Assembly: GCA_030636245.1 (NCBI GenBank)
Contig: DAOVXI010000002.1
Location: forward strand, 1 to 28,275
DNA length: 28,275 bases
Direction of reading: 5' to 3'
From: Deltaproteobacteria bacterium
GTDB lineage: Bacteria > Desulfobacterota > GWC2-55-46 > DRQE01
The notes beneath the pieces are model-generated. The model did not search any database. It worked only from the letters and a program-made list of their open reading frames with translations, and was not told the origin of the DNA. The first letter of the stretch is position 1, and every line of letters starts with the position of its first letter. Shown here piece by piece: positions 20,791 through 28,275 of the stretch. A program made the position numbers and the translations under genes.

Positions 20791-22204
20791 CGTTGCGCAT
20801 CTTCTCGGCTCTTTCAAGAGCCTCTTCTATGGTGCCGACCATGTAGAAGGCCTGCTCCGGAATATCATCATGCTTGCCGTCGGCTATCTCGTTAAAGCCC
20901 TTTATGGTGTCTTTAATTGCGACGTACTTTCCGGCGGCTCCTGTGAACTGCTGTGCAACGAAGAACGGCTGAGAGAGGAACCTCTGGATCTTTCTAGCTC
21001 TGGAGACAACCAGCTTATCCTCTTCGCCGAGCTCGTCCATACCGAGGATGGCGATAATGTCTTGAAGCTCTTTGTACTTCTGAAGTATCTGCTGAACACG
21101 ACGGGCCGTATTATAATGCTCTTCACCAACGACCTGAGGATCAAGGATCCTTGAGGTTGAGTCGAGCGGGTCGACAGCCGGGTATATACCAAGCTCCGCG
21201 ATCTGGCGAGAAAGAACCGTTGTCGCGTCAAGATGCGCAAATGTTGTTGCAGGCGCGGGGTCTGTAAGGTCATCGGCAGGAACATAAATGGCCTGGACCG
21301 ATGTGATAGAACCCTTTTTTGTGGAGGTGATACGTTCCTGAAGTCCACCAACGTCGGTTGAGAGTGTTGGCTGGTATCCAACAGCACTCGGGATACGACC
21401 CAAGAGCGCCGAGACCTCGGAGTTTGCCTGAACAAAACGGAATATGTTATCGATAAAGAGAAGCACGTCCTGACCCTCTTCGTCACGGAAGTACTCCGCG
21501 GCGGTAAGAGCTGTCAATGCGACGCGAGCTCTGGCCCCCGGAGGCTCGTTCATCTGTCCGTAAATGAGCGCGGCCTTGTCTATAACACCGCTCTCCTTCA
21601 TCTCTTCCCAAAGGTCGTTACCTTCCCTTGTTCTCTCTCCAACTCCGCCAAAAACGGAGTATCCGCCGTGCTGCATGGCGACGTTGTTGATAAGCTCCAT
21701 AATAAGAACGGTCTTGCCGACTCCGGCTCCTCCGAAGAGTCCGATCTTACCACCCTTCAGGTAAGGTGTCATGAGATCAACGACCTTGATGCCTGTTTCA
21801 AAGACCTCTTGCGTGGTGCTCTGATCGGCAAAGCTCGGCGGCTCTCTGTGGATAGATTTCCTTATATCACTTTTAATGGGACCCGCCTCATCGACCGGCT
21901 CTCCTATAACGTTCATGATCCTTCCAAGGACACCCGCTCCGACCGGTATCTGGATAGGTGCGCCTGTGTCCACGGCTTTGGTGCCTCGAACTAGACCCTC
22001 TGTCGCGTCCATGGCTATGCAACGCACCGTGTTCTCTCCTGTGTGCTGTGCGACCTCCACGATAAGGTTCCATTCCTCATCGCTGATAGCCGGGTTAGTG
22101 ACCTTTACAGCGTTAAATATCGCCGGTAGCTTCCCCGGCGGAAACACTATGTCAAGTACAGGCCCGATGACCTGTGTTATCTTTCCAGTAACCTGCTCTC
22201 CCAT
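20786..22204 (-). CDS. atpD: ATP synthase F1 subunit beta
   Basis: A 472-residue catalytic subunit. The Walker A loop is GGAGVGKT (158-165), the catalytic glutamate is E190 in GGVGERTREGNDLW, and the lever segment is DELGEED, a variant of DELSEED. ALTALTAAEYFRDEEGQDVLLFIDNIFRF is the Walker B region. Length and order are normal. A GGAGG ribosome site precedes the ATG, 41 bases after atpG. The a and c subunits needed for the proton channel are not in this window. Confidence 0.99.
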   Translation of the reverse strand: MGEQVTGKITQVIGPVLDIVFPPGKLPAIFNAVKVTNPAISDEEWNLIVEVAQHTGENTVRCIAMDATEGLVRGTKAVDTGAPIQIPVGAGVLGRIMNVIGEPVDEAGPIKSDIRKSIHREPPSFADQSTTQEVFETGIKVVDLMTPYLKGGKIGLFGGAGVGKTVLIMELINNVAMQHGGYSVFGGVGERTREGNDLWEEMKESGVIDKAALIYGQMNEPPGARARVALTALTAAEYFRDEEGQDVLLFIDNIFRFVQANSEVSALLGRIPSAVGYQPTLSTDVGGLQERITSTKKGSITSVQAIYVPADDLTDPAPATTFAHLDATTVLSRQIAELGIYPAVDPLDSTSRILDPQVVGEEHYNTARRVQQILQKYKELQDIIAILGMDELGEEDKLVVSRARKIQRFLSQPFFVAQQFTGAAGKYVAIKDTIKGFNEIADGKHDDIPEQAFYMVGTIEEALERAEKMRNE

Positions 22205-22245
22205 TTTAAATAAACCTCCGTTGAATTTTCATAATCATTATAATG

Positions 22246-23121
22246 TTAACCTTTAAGGGCTTCTGCCCCGCCTATAATCTCCATAAGCTCCTTAGTAATA
22301 GCAGCCTGACGCGCACGGTTGTAAATGAGCGTAAGTTTGTCTATCATATCGGAGGCGTTCCTTGATGCACTCTCCATGGCCGTCATTCTGGCGCCATGCT
22401 CACTCGCGCTGCTCTCAAGGATGGCTCTAAAGATCTGAACCTCTACGTACTTCGGAAGCAGGCTGTCCAAAACGCCTTCCTCGTCAGGCTCGAAGAGAAA
22501 GCCACCATCCATTGCACTTTTTTCCTCTGACTCTTTTTCTTCGTCCTCGGTTACGACAGGCAAGAGTTTTTTAACGACCGTCTCCTGCGTCATCGCACTT
22601 ATGAACTCACCGTATATAATATAGGTCTCGTCCGAGATATCGTTCGTGTAATTATCTATCACCTCACGCCCGACCGTTTCAGCAAGCGAGTACTCGGGCC
22701 TTTTGGTTCCAAGCGGCCTTTGCCCCGTGACATTGTAAGTGCGTCTCTTAAAATAATCGACGCTACGGCGGCCGATGGTGTTAACGCTTACCTCAAGCTC
22801 CGGGTTCTCATTTATGAACCTCTCGGCCGCTCTCAGTATGTTTGAGTTAAATCCACCGCAAAGGCCTCTGTCTGATGTCAGGATAATAAGCTCGACCTTG
22901 CCTGTCTTGCCTTTATTTAAAAGAGGGTGAGTAACGTGCTTAACGTTCTCTGAAAGGCTTGCGACTATATCGCTTATCTTGTCCGCATAAGGACGCGCGG
23001 CTACGATCTCTTCCTGCGCGCGGCGAAGTTTCGCGGCACTGACCATCTTCATGGCCTTTGTTATCTGCTGCGTGTTCTTAACGCTTTTTATGCGGCGTTG
23101 TATGTCTTTTAATGTTGCCAT
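22246..23121 (-). CDS. atpG: ATP synthase F1 subunit gamma
   Basis: A 291-residue central-stalk subunit. The N-terminal helix MATLKDIQRRIKSVKNTQQITKAMKMVSAAK and the C-terminal helix RNASDMIDKLTLIYNRARQAAITKELMEIIGGA form the coiled-coil rotor and are highly typical; the middle Rossmann-like domain has SDRGLCGGFNSN. A short acidic insertion (EDEEKESEEKSAMDGG, near residue 190) is longer than in E. coli. It lies between atpA and atpD; its ribosome site is weak. Confidence 0.98.
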   Translation of the reverse strand: MATLKDIQRRIKSVKNTQQITKAMKMVSAAKLRRAQEEIVAARPYADKISDIVASLSENVKHVTHPLLNKGKTGKVELIILTSDRGLCGGFNSNILRAAERFINENPELEVSVNTIGRRSVDYFKRRTYNVTGQRPLGTKRPEYSLAETVGREVIDNYTNDISDETYIIYGEFISAMTQETVVKKLLPVVTEDEEKESEEKSAMDGGFLFEPDEEGVLDSLLPKYVEVQIFRAILESSASEHGARMTAMESASRNASDMIDKLTLIYNRARQAAITKELMEIIGGAEALKG

Positions 23122-23212
23122 CTATAACTTAATTCCGCCTTTCAAAAAATCTTTTTCTATAAGCAGTGGCTACTAACTTCCCACCCTGCTGCTTAGCCCA
23201 CCTGTGTGGCCC

Positions 23213-24721
23213 CTACTCTGCGACGAAAAGCTCTTTGAGCTCGTCAAGCGCGCTGTTGATCTTACCCTTAAGGTCGTCATCAAATGCCTTCTTCTCGGCA
23301 AGCTCCTTCAAAAGATCGGCTTTGCTTGATTCAAAGAAGCTGAAGAGCTCCTCTTCGTATCTGCCAAGCACGCTTACCGGATAGTCATCAACATAACCGT
23401 TGGTGGCCGCGTAGATTATAAGGACCTGCTTCGTGACGCTCTGCGGCTCGTACTGTCCCTGCTTCAAGATCTCAACAAGCCTCTCTCCACGCGCGAGCTG
23501 TTTCTGCGTTGCGGGATCGAGGTCACTTCCGAACTGAGCGAATGCGGCAAGCTCCCTGTACTGCGCCAGATCAAGCCTCATTGTACCGGCAACCTGCTTC
23601 ATGGCCTTGATCTGCGCGGCGCCTCCGACACGGGAAACACTTAGTCCGACGCTAATGGCCGGACGCACGCCCGAGTAGAAAAGGTCGCTCTCAAGATATA
23701 TCTGGCCGTCAGTGATGGAGATAACGTTCGTCGGAATATAAGCCGAGACGTCACCGGCCTGGGTTTCGATTATGGGAAGCGCTGTAAGTGAACCGCCTCC
23801 GAGAGCGTCACTGAGTTTAGCTGACCTCTCAAGAAGTCTTGAATGGAGATAGAAAACGTCTCCCGGATATGCCTCACGGCCCGGAGGACGACGAAGCAAG
23901 AGCGAAAGCTGGCGATAAGCGACAGCGTGCTTTGAAAGATCATCATAAACTATGAGCGCGTGCTTTCCGTTATCACGGAAGTACTCGCCGATGGTCGCGC
24001 CCGTGTAGGGTGATATGAACTGCAAAGGAGCTGAGGCCGAGGCCGTGGCCGCGACAACACATGTGTACTCCATTGCCCCGTGCTGTTTGAGTTTTTCAAC
24101 TATCTGCGCAACGGTTGACTGCTTTTGACCGATCGCGACGTATATACACTGAACATCAAGACCCTTCTGGTTTATGATGGTATCGATGGCGACAGCTGTT
24201 TTACCTGTCTGACGGTCACCGATTATGAGCTCCCTCTGGCCACGACCGATAGGTATCAGGGAGTCAACAGCCTTAAGTCCGGTTTGGAGCGGCTCATGAA
24301 CGCTTTTTCTTGCGACGATGTCGGGTGCCTTTACCTCAACACGCCTTGTTTCCGTGCTCTCGATCGGGCCCTGCTCATCGATGGGCTGACCAAGAGCGTT
24401 TACGACCCTGCCCATAAGAGCTTCACCGACCGGGATCTCGACGATCTTACCGGTTCTCTTAACGGTATCGCCTTCCTTGATGTTCTGATCCGAGCCAAAG
24501 AGCGCGGCTCCGACATTATCCTCTTCAAGGTTCAGGACCATGCCGTAGAGGCCTCCCGGGAACTCTATAAGCTCACCGGCCATGGCCTTCTCAAGTCCGT
24601 ATAATCTGGCTATACCGTCCCCGACACTTATGACGGTACCGACCTCTTCGATGTCGATATCTTTTTCAAAGCCTTTTATCTGGCTTTTAATGAGTTCGCT
24701 TAACTCGCCGGCTTTAATCAT
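23213..24721 (-). CDS. atpA: ATP synthase F1 subunit alpha
   Basis: A 502-residue non-catalytic nucleotide-binding subunit. The Walker A loop is GDRQTGKT (168-175), followed by the alpha signature PGREAYPGDVFYLHSRLLERSAK; the N-terminal MIKAGELSELIKSQI is the delta-binding helix. The ribosome site AAGGAG is well placed. It follows atpH by 120 bases and precedes atpG by 91 bases. All expected features are intact. Confidence 0.99.
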   Translation of the reverse strand: MIKAGELSELIKSQIKGFEKDIDIEEVGTVISVGDGIARLYGLEKAMAGELIEFPGGLYGMVLNLEEDNVGAALFGSDQNIKEGDTVKRTGKIVEIPVGEALMGRVVNALGQPIDEQGPIESTETRRVEVKAPDIVARKSVHEPLQTGLKAVDSLIPIGRGQRELIIGDRQTGKTAVAIDTIINQKGLDVQCIYVAIGQKQSTVAQIVEKLKQHGAMEYTCVVAATASASAPLQFISPYTGATIGEYFRDNGKHALIVYDDLSKHAVAYRQLSLLLRRPPGREAYPGDVFYLHSRLLERSAKLSDALGGGSLTALPIIETQAGDVSAYIPTNVISITDGQIYLESDLFYSGVRPAISVGLSVSRVGGAAQIKAMKQVAGTMRLDLAQYRELAAFAQFGSDLDPATQKQLARGERLVEILKQGQYEPQSVTKQVLIIYAATNGYVDDYPVSVLGRYEEELFSFFESSKADLLKELAEKKAFDDDLKGKINSALDELKELFVAE

Positions 24722-24841
24722 TGTTCAAAACTCCTTTTGGTTAATAATTTTTAAAAGTTATTTATCATGCCGCGTCATTCTTCTTTAGACGCATTTATTC
24801 ACATTGTCTGTTTTTACTTCAATACAACCGGTAATAAAAAA

Positions 24842-25390
24842 TTATGCCGCGCCTTGGGTGAGCGCTGCCTTCATCTTCTCTATCTGTGTCTTGATGCTTC
24901 CGTCAAGGACCGTGTTTCCAAGTTTTATCACAACACCGCCGACAAGCGACGGGTCTTTATCGAATGTGAGTACTATCTCTTTGCCTGTCTCCTTTGAGAG
25001 CCTTGACTTGACATCATCAAGCAGGGTTTTGCTGAGCTCACCCGGAGCAACGATCGTTGCCCTTACGCGTCCGGCAAGCTCGTCCTCAAGCCTGGCGTAG
25101 CTTAAGACTATATCATCAATGAGCCTCAGGTTCCCGGAGGTTACGAGCAGGGTAAAGAATTTTTTTACGGTCTCGCTTGCACCAAGCTTATCGGCTATGC
25201 CGCCTGCGAGCGCCTCTCTTTCCTCAAGTTTGAACATGGGATTAAGGAGGACCTTATATAGGTTATCATCGCCGCTTAGAACCGCGAGTATATCCCTTAT
25301 CTCTTTGCCGTAGCGCTCAAAGTTATTATCTTCCTTGCCGATATCGATCAGCGCCTGGGCGTATCTTCTTGCGAGTGCTGTATTTTTCAT
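24842..25390 (-). CDS. atpH: ATP synthase F1 subunit delta
   Basis: A 182-residue peripheral-stalk subunit (OSCP type) that ties the b stalk to the top of alpha. The N-terminal helical domain starts NTALARRYAQALIDIGKED and the C-terminal domain contains the typical GKEIVLTFDKDPSLVGGVVIKLGNTVLDGSI. The ATG overlaps the stop of the upstream b'-b gene (TAATG), so the two are translationally coupled. Length is normal. Confidence 0.97.
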   Translation of the reverse strand: MKNTALARRYAQALIDIGKEDNNFERYGKEIRDILAVLSGDDNLYKVLLNPMFKLEEREALAGGIADKLGASETVKKFFTLLVTSGNLRLIDDIVLSYARLEDELAGRVRATIVAPGELSKTLLDDVKSRLSKETGKEIVLTFDKDPSLVGGVVIKLGNTVLDGSIKTQIEKMKAALTQGAA

Positions 25391-26352
25391 TACTGGAGCC
25401 TCATCTTATCAAGGTATTCCTTGGCTAAACGTTCCTGGTCATTATCAGAGACCTCTTTTTTAAGTATCTCTAACGCCGCCTCTGTTGCGATCAGCGCGAC
25501 CTCTTCTCTTATTGCGATGCGAGCTTTTTTCACTTCCTGCTCGGCTGTAAGCTTTGCCTGCTCCGCTATGCGTACGGCCTGGAGCTCGGCCTCTGCTATT
25601 ATACGTTTTTTCTCTTCAACGGCCTCTTCCTTGAGCCTCGACCTTATGCTCTCGACCTTTGCGTCAAGGCTTTTGACCTTATCCTTATAATCAGCCATCT
25701 TGCTATCGGCCAAATCCTTTGCGTCCCTGGCTTCCTTGATGGCGCCCTCTATTTCGCGTATCTTCTTATTGAGCGCTACCTTTATGATCTTTTTCCAAAG
25801 GATATAGAAACCCACGGCAAGAAGTGCGAAGTTTATGAGCCTCCACCTCCACATAGCTGGCGTGTCGCCGGAAGCCTCGGCTATGTCCGGAAGAATAAAC
25901 GGTATGGCTAAAAGCAGGAGCAGAACGGTAAGCGTGCGGCCCAAGATCTTGCCGGCTATGCTCTTTGATATTACAGCGGTTTCTTTCTTAAGCTCTTCTA
26001 TGGCAGCGTCCGTGTTGCCCTGTATCTCGGCACGCATTTTCTCAAGCTCTTCGGCGGCCTTGGCCTTTGCGTTATCCAGTATCTCACGCTCTTTTTTGTT
26101 GGCTTCACCGCGTTCCTGACTACGCTCTTCCTGCGCCGAGATGGTGGCTTGCTTTAGCTTGGCCTCAAGCTCAACGAGACCCTGCTCAACGTCACGCTCC
26201 ATGATGGCGGCGTCCTCAAGCGGCTCTTCGGTGTGCCTTTTTCTCTCCTTTATAATATTAAAGATCGGCTTATAAAGGATCTTATTAAGGATGAAGAGCA
26301 GTACTAAGTAGGCGATGGCCTGGTATAATAAGGTTATATCTAGATCAAGCAT
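25390..26352 (-). CDS. atpF: Fused ATP synthase stator subunits b' and b (AtpX-AtpF)
   Basis: A 320-residue protein, twice the normal b length. Residues 1-138 look like a complete b' subunit: membrane helix 5-25, a charged coiled coil, and the usual end ETAVISKSIAGKILGR. Residues ~139-320 look like a complete b subunit of the type with a leader: hydrophobic 141-154, AEASGD with a possible signal-peptidase site A158-E-A160, a second membrane helix ~172-190 (INFALLAVGFYILWKKI), and a long coiled coil to the C-terminus. The junction is in frame, without stop or frameshift. The topology works: the coil of b' is cytosolic, the two helices of b re-cross the membrane, and the b coil is cytosolic again. 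It heads the operon. Cleavage after residue 160 could release separate subunits; an assembly or base error at a lost stop is the alternative. Confidence 0.9.
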   Translation of the reverse strand: MLDLDITLLYQAIAYLVLLFILNKILYKPIFNIIKERKRHTEEPLEDAAIMERDVEQGLVELEAKLKQATISAQEERSQERGEANKKEREILDNAKAKAAEELEKMRAEIQGNTDAAIEELKKETAVISKSIAGKILGRTLTVLLLLLAIPFILPDIAEASGDTPAMWRWRLINFALLAVGFYILWKKIIKVALNKKIREIEGAIKEARDAKDLADSKMADYKDKVKSLDAKVESIRSRLKEEAVEEKKRIIAEAELQAVRIAEQAKLTAEQEVKKARIAIREEVALIATEAALEILKKEVSDNDQERLAKEYLDKMRLQ

Positions 26353-26415
26353 GGTATCTCAAAAAACCTCGGATTCTTTAGTATTCTTTTTTTATTGTAC
26401 TCAAAAAACATACAA

Positions 26416-26438
26416 AACTCCGCTTTCCAAGCGGAGTT
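26416..26438 (-). terminator. Hairpin ahead of the atp operon
   Basis: AACTCCGCTT (26416-26425) pairs perfectly with AAGCGGAGTT (26429-26438) around a TCC loop, followed on the minus strand by TTTTGTATGTTTTTT. It can end the upstream DUF362 transcript or act as an attenuator in the atp leader. Confidence 0.8.
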
Positions 26439-26450
26439 ATTAAACGCCAT

Positions 26451-26480
26451 TTTTTATCACATACGGCTTAAGGCTGTCAA
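26451..26480 (-). promoter_or_regulatory. Candidate promoter for the atp operon
   Basis: A perfect TTGACA (26480-26475) is followed after 18 bases by TAAAAA (26456-26451) on the minus strand. Transcription would begin just before the hairpin at 26438-26416, which is an odd placement. Confidence 0.4.
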
Positions 26481-26525
26481 GGCAAAACAGGGATTTTTCT
26501 CTTAGAGCCACATTAATAATAACAA

Positions 26526-26858
26526 TTATCTATAATCATGCAGATTATCGCATTTTAGATATCTATCCAATTCATTTTCTGGAATTGACCTTGCTGTAAA
26601 GTGTGGGTTGTTTAAAGTCCAATAATGACCAGGACCTTTCCCTCGTCTTACTTCTATAAGGTTACGGTGATTTTTTGTTTTTTTCCTAAAAAAACAAGCT
26701 ATTAGATCCTCATCATCAAAATTATATTTTGCGTCTAAGTATTGCAAAAATTTCTCCATACCCTTGTCAGTCATTATTCCAGTCGAGAAGACGTATTGTT
26801 TAATTAAATTGTCGCCATCAAAATGTTCTACTAACCAAAATCGATTAACTTTAGACAT
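26526..26858 (-). CDS. Uncharacterised AT-rich small protein
   Basis: A 110-residue protein I do not recognise. It begins MSKVNRFWLVEHFDGDNLIK, is rich in charged and aromatic residues, and has no membrane helix, signal peptide or cysteine motif. The end NELDRYLKCDNLHDYR is acidic. The ribosome site AAGGAA precedes the ATG, which lies 3 bases after the DUF362 gene stop, so it is co-transcribed with that gene. Base composition is clearly more AT-rich (about one third G+C by eye) than the neighbours, which points to recent transfer or weak constraint. Confidence 0.6.
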   Translation of the reverse strand: MSKVNRFWLVEHFDGDNLIKQYVFSTGIMTDKGMEKFLQYLDAKYNFDDEDLIACFFRKKTKNHRNLIEVRRGKGPGHYWTLNNPHFTARSIPENELDRYLKCDNLHDYR

Positions 26859-26861
26859 ATG

Positions 26862-27977
26862 CTATTCCTTGCCTATATCCTCTATCTCATACTCCCTCGA
26901 ACCAAGCCCTATTTTTTCTGCGTGCTTAAGCTGCTCGGTCCAGTCAATGTCAGGGTGCGTGCCCCTAAATTTGTCCCCTCCGCACTCATGGCCGCTCTTT
27001 AGGGCCGTGCCGGGAATGCCTTGTTCACCGTTCACAAGATCGGCGCATGCCTGGTCCAGCGCCACAGGGTCAAGTGAGGCCACGATGCCGATATCCCCGA
27101 CAATGGGGGCGTCCGTGTGGCCATAGCAGTCGCAGAGAGGCGAGACCTGTGTAATGAAACTTATATAGAAGCATTTTTCACGCTTATCCTTAATTACCCC
27201 CATGGCGTACTCGGCCATCTTCTTCTGTACATTAGCGGCGCTCTCCACCCACTGCACCTTTATGGTCCCCTCCGGGCATACGGCGATACAATGAGAGCAG
27301 CCCGTGCAGAGATCTTCATCTATAAAAGCAACGGCTCCCATCTCTATCGCGTCCACCGGGCACATGGGCACGCACTTTCCGCATGCCGTGCATCCCTCGG
27401 GATCGACTATGGGCGGGCATCCGGCGTGCTGAACCAGTTTTCCCTCTCGGCTCGCGCATCCCATGCCTATGTTCTTTATCACCCCTCCGATGCCTGTCAG
27501 CTCATGGCACTTAAAATGGGTGATGAAACCAAGGCCGTCGGCACTTACTATCTCACGGGCGATGCTTACCTCTTTTAAGAGCTCGCCGTCTACCTCGACA
27601 TCAACCTTGTTCTCACCCCTTAAGCCGTCGGCTATTACAAGAGGCGCTCCAGCGGCGCTGTACTCAAAGCCGTTCAGAATGGCGGTCTCAAGGTGGTCGA
27701 CCGTGTTGGTGCGTTTTCCTACGTATAATGTATTGGTGTCGGTCAGGAATGTATGCGCCTCTGTCTTTTTAACGTAATCCACGACCCTGCGAACGAACTG
27801 CGGGCGCACAAATGCCGTGTTGCCGCGCTCGCCGAAGTGGAGTTTCAACCCGACGATATCGCCCCGGTCATACAACCCGTCCACGCCTATCCTCTCAAGC
27901 AAGAGATCGATCTTATCGAGAAGATTGGTATCCGAGTCGGACCTTAAGTCCGCGAAGTATACTTTTGATTTAGGCAT
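26862..27977 (-). CDS. DUF362-domain protein with two [4Fe-4S] ferredoxin motifs
   Basis: A 371-residue cytosolic protein. The N-terminal part is a DUF362 domain (GLKLHFGERGNTAFVRPQ at ~43-60, FLTDTNTLYVG, GVIKNIGMGCASREGK). Two classical 4Fe-4S motifs follow: CTACGKCVPMC with C206 (196, 199, 202, 206) and CTGCSHCIAVC (224, 227, 230, 234). After these comes a second DUF362 stretch (GIVASLDPVALDQACADL). DUF362-ferredoxin proteins are common in anaerobes and are presumed redox proteins of unknown substrate. Codon use matches the host genes, unlike both neighbours. Its ATG overlaps the end of the upstream membrane-protein frame by 8 bases. Confidence 0.92.
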   Translation of the reverse strand: MPKSKVYFADLRSDSDTNLLDKIDLLLERIGVDGLYDRGDIVGLKLHFGERGNTAFVRPQFVRRVVDYVKKTEAHTFLTDTNTLYVGKRTNTVDHLETAILNGFEYSAAGAPLVIADGLRGENKVDVEVDGELLKEVSIAREIVSADGLGFITHFKCHELTGIGGVIKNIGMGCASREGKLVQHAGCPPIVDPEGCTACGKCVPMCPVDAIEMGAVAFIDEDLCTGCSHCIAVCPEGTIKVQWVESAANVQKKMAEYAMGVIKDKREKCFYISFITQVSPLCDCYGHTDAPIVGDIGIVASLDPVALDQACADLVNGEQGIPGTALKSGHECGGDKFRGTHPDIDWTEQLKHAEKIGLGSREYEIEDIGKE

Positions 27978-28275
27978 GGCTTCTATCTCTCAAAAAAACA
28001 TACAAAACAAATAAAACTAAAACCAACGGCACTGTTATATAAGGAATATAATCAAACTTGGCAACCATTAGATATAAAAACATTGCTCCAGTTACTAATG
28101 GAATAAGAGCAAACAATCCACCATTACCAAGCCAGTTTGTTTCTATAACTAACCGCTTAAAAAATTTATTATCACTATTTTTCTTGTCCTGCTTATTAAT
28201 AATTTTAAGCTTGAAACTATTATCAGTGTACAAATTAAACCCCAAATCTTTTTCAAGGTCATGCATTCTTTGCAT
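27970..28275 (-). CDS. Uncharacterised AT-rich membrane protein (possibly cut by window edge)
   Basis: An open frame of 101 residues ending at 27970, overlapping the DUF362 start by 8 bases. The first 45 residues are polar and lysine/asparagine-rich; residues ~52-72 and 77-95 are two membrane helices (LFALIPLVTGAMFLYLMV and ITVPLVLVLFVLYVFL), and the tail RDRSHA is short and charged. The reading reaches the right edge with an ATG at its last bases, so the true start may lie outside. I do not recognise the family. The AT-rich composition resembles the other unidentified gene at 26526-26858. Confidence 0.5.
   Translation of the reverse strand: MQRMHDLEKDLGFNLYTDNSFKLKIINKQDKKNSDNKFFKRLVIETNWLGNGGLFALIPLVTGAMFLYLMVAKFDYIPYITVPLVLVLFVLYVFLRDRSHA

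Noticed and set aside
20902..21486. A 194-codon minus-strand frame inside atpD
   Set aside because: It is an out-of-frame reading of atpD, serine/arginine-rich with no domain.
1..28275. CRISPR arrays, tRNA genes, transposases, phage genes
   Set aside because: No spaced direct repeats of CRISPR type, no tRNA-like T-loop/acceptor pattern and no transposase or phage protein was recognised on either strand.

Overview
The window reads as a chromosomal segment of a Gram-negative, probably anaerobic or microaerophilic bacterium of Desulfobacterota/deltaproteobacterial type. The reasons are: a split F-type ATP synthase locus that has b' and b but no a or c genes; an MXAN_5187-type protein; a CarD / PIN-TRAM / IspD / IspF / GltX / CysS gene string; a stand-alone desulforedoxin; a heptose-nucleotide enzyme (RfaE2), which implies LPS; and a sigma-54-type promoter in front of glnB. 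This placement is inferred from gene content; no rRNA or tRNA gene was recognised.

Layout: 1-2600 (minus) carries a thiamine-binding-type protein, a CopD-like membrane protein, a class I methyltransferase, a macrodomain protein and the 5' part of wrbA, which runs off the left edge. 2700-4600 (minus) holds an AmrS-like radical SAM enzyme behind a BCAM0308-like zinc protein, then a 41-residue desulforedoxin. 4770-10517 (plus) is a tight operon: carD, a membrane-anchored PIN-TRAM protein, ispD, ispF, gltX and cysS. 10633-11945 (minus) has ftsY and a PilZ gene, diverging from comF and rfaE2 (12043-13426, plus). 13530-19431 (minus) holds glnA, glnB, plsY, glmS and glmU. An MXAN_5187-like gene (plus, 19550) diverges from glmU. 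20200-26352 (minus) is the ATP synthase operon, in transcription order a b'-b fusion, delta, alpha, gamma, beta, epsilon. The right end (minus) has a DUF362 ferredoxin-type gene flanked by two AT-rich genes I cannot identify.

The genes mostly serve core physiology: cell envelope precursors (GlmU/GlmS for UDP-GlcNAc, PlsY for phosphatidic acid, RfaE2 for LPS heptose, IspD/IspF for isoprenoids), nitrogen assimilation (PII plus glutamine synthetase), translation and protein targeting (GltX, CysS, FtsY), and energy (ATP synthase).

No CRISPR array, transposon, phage or complete new multi-gene system was found. The most unusual points are the in-frame fusion of the two ATP synthase stator subunits, with a signal-peptide-like segment at the junction; promoters that appear to abut start codons (leaderless mRNAs); and a recurring habit of short tandem duplications covering promoter or ribosome-binding/start regions (upstream of rfaE2, the methyltransferase and carD).
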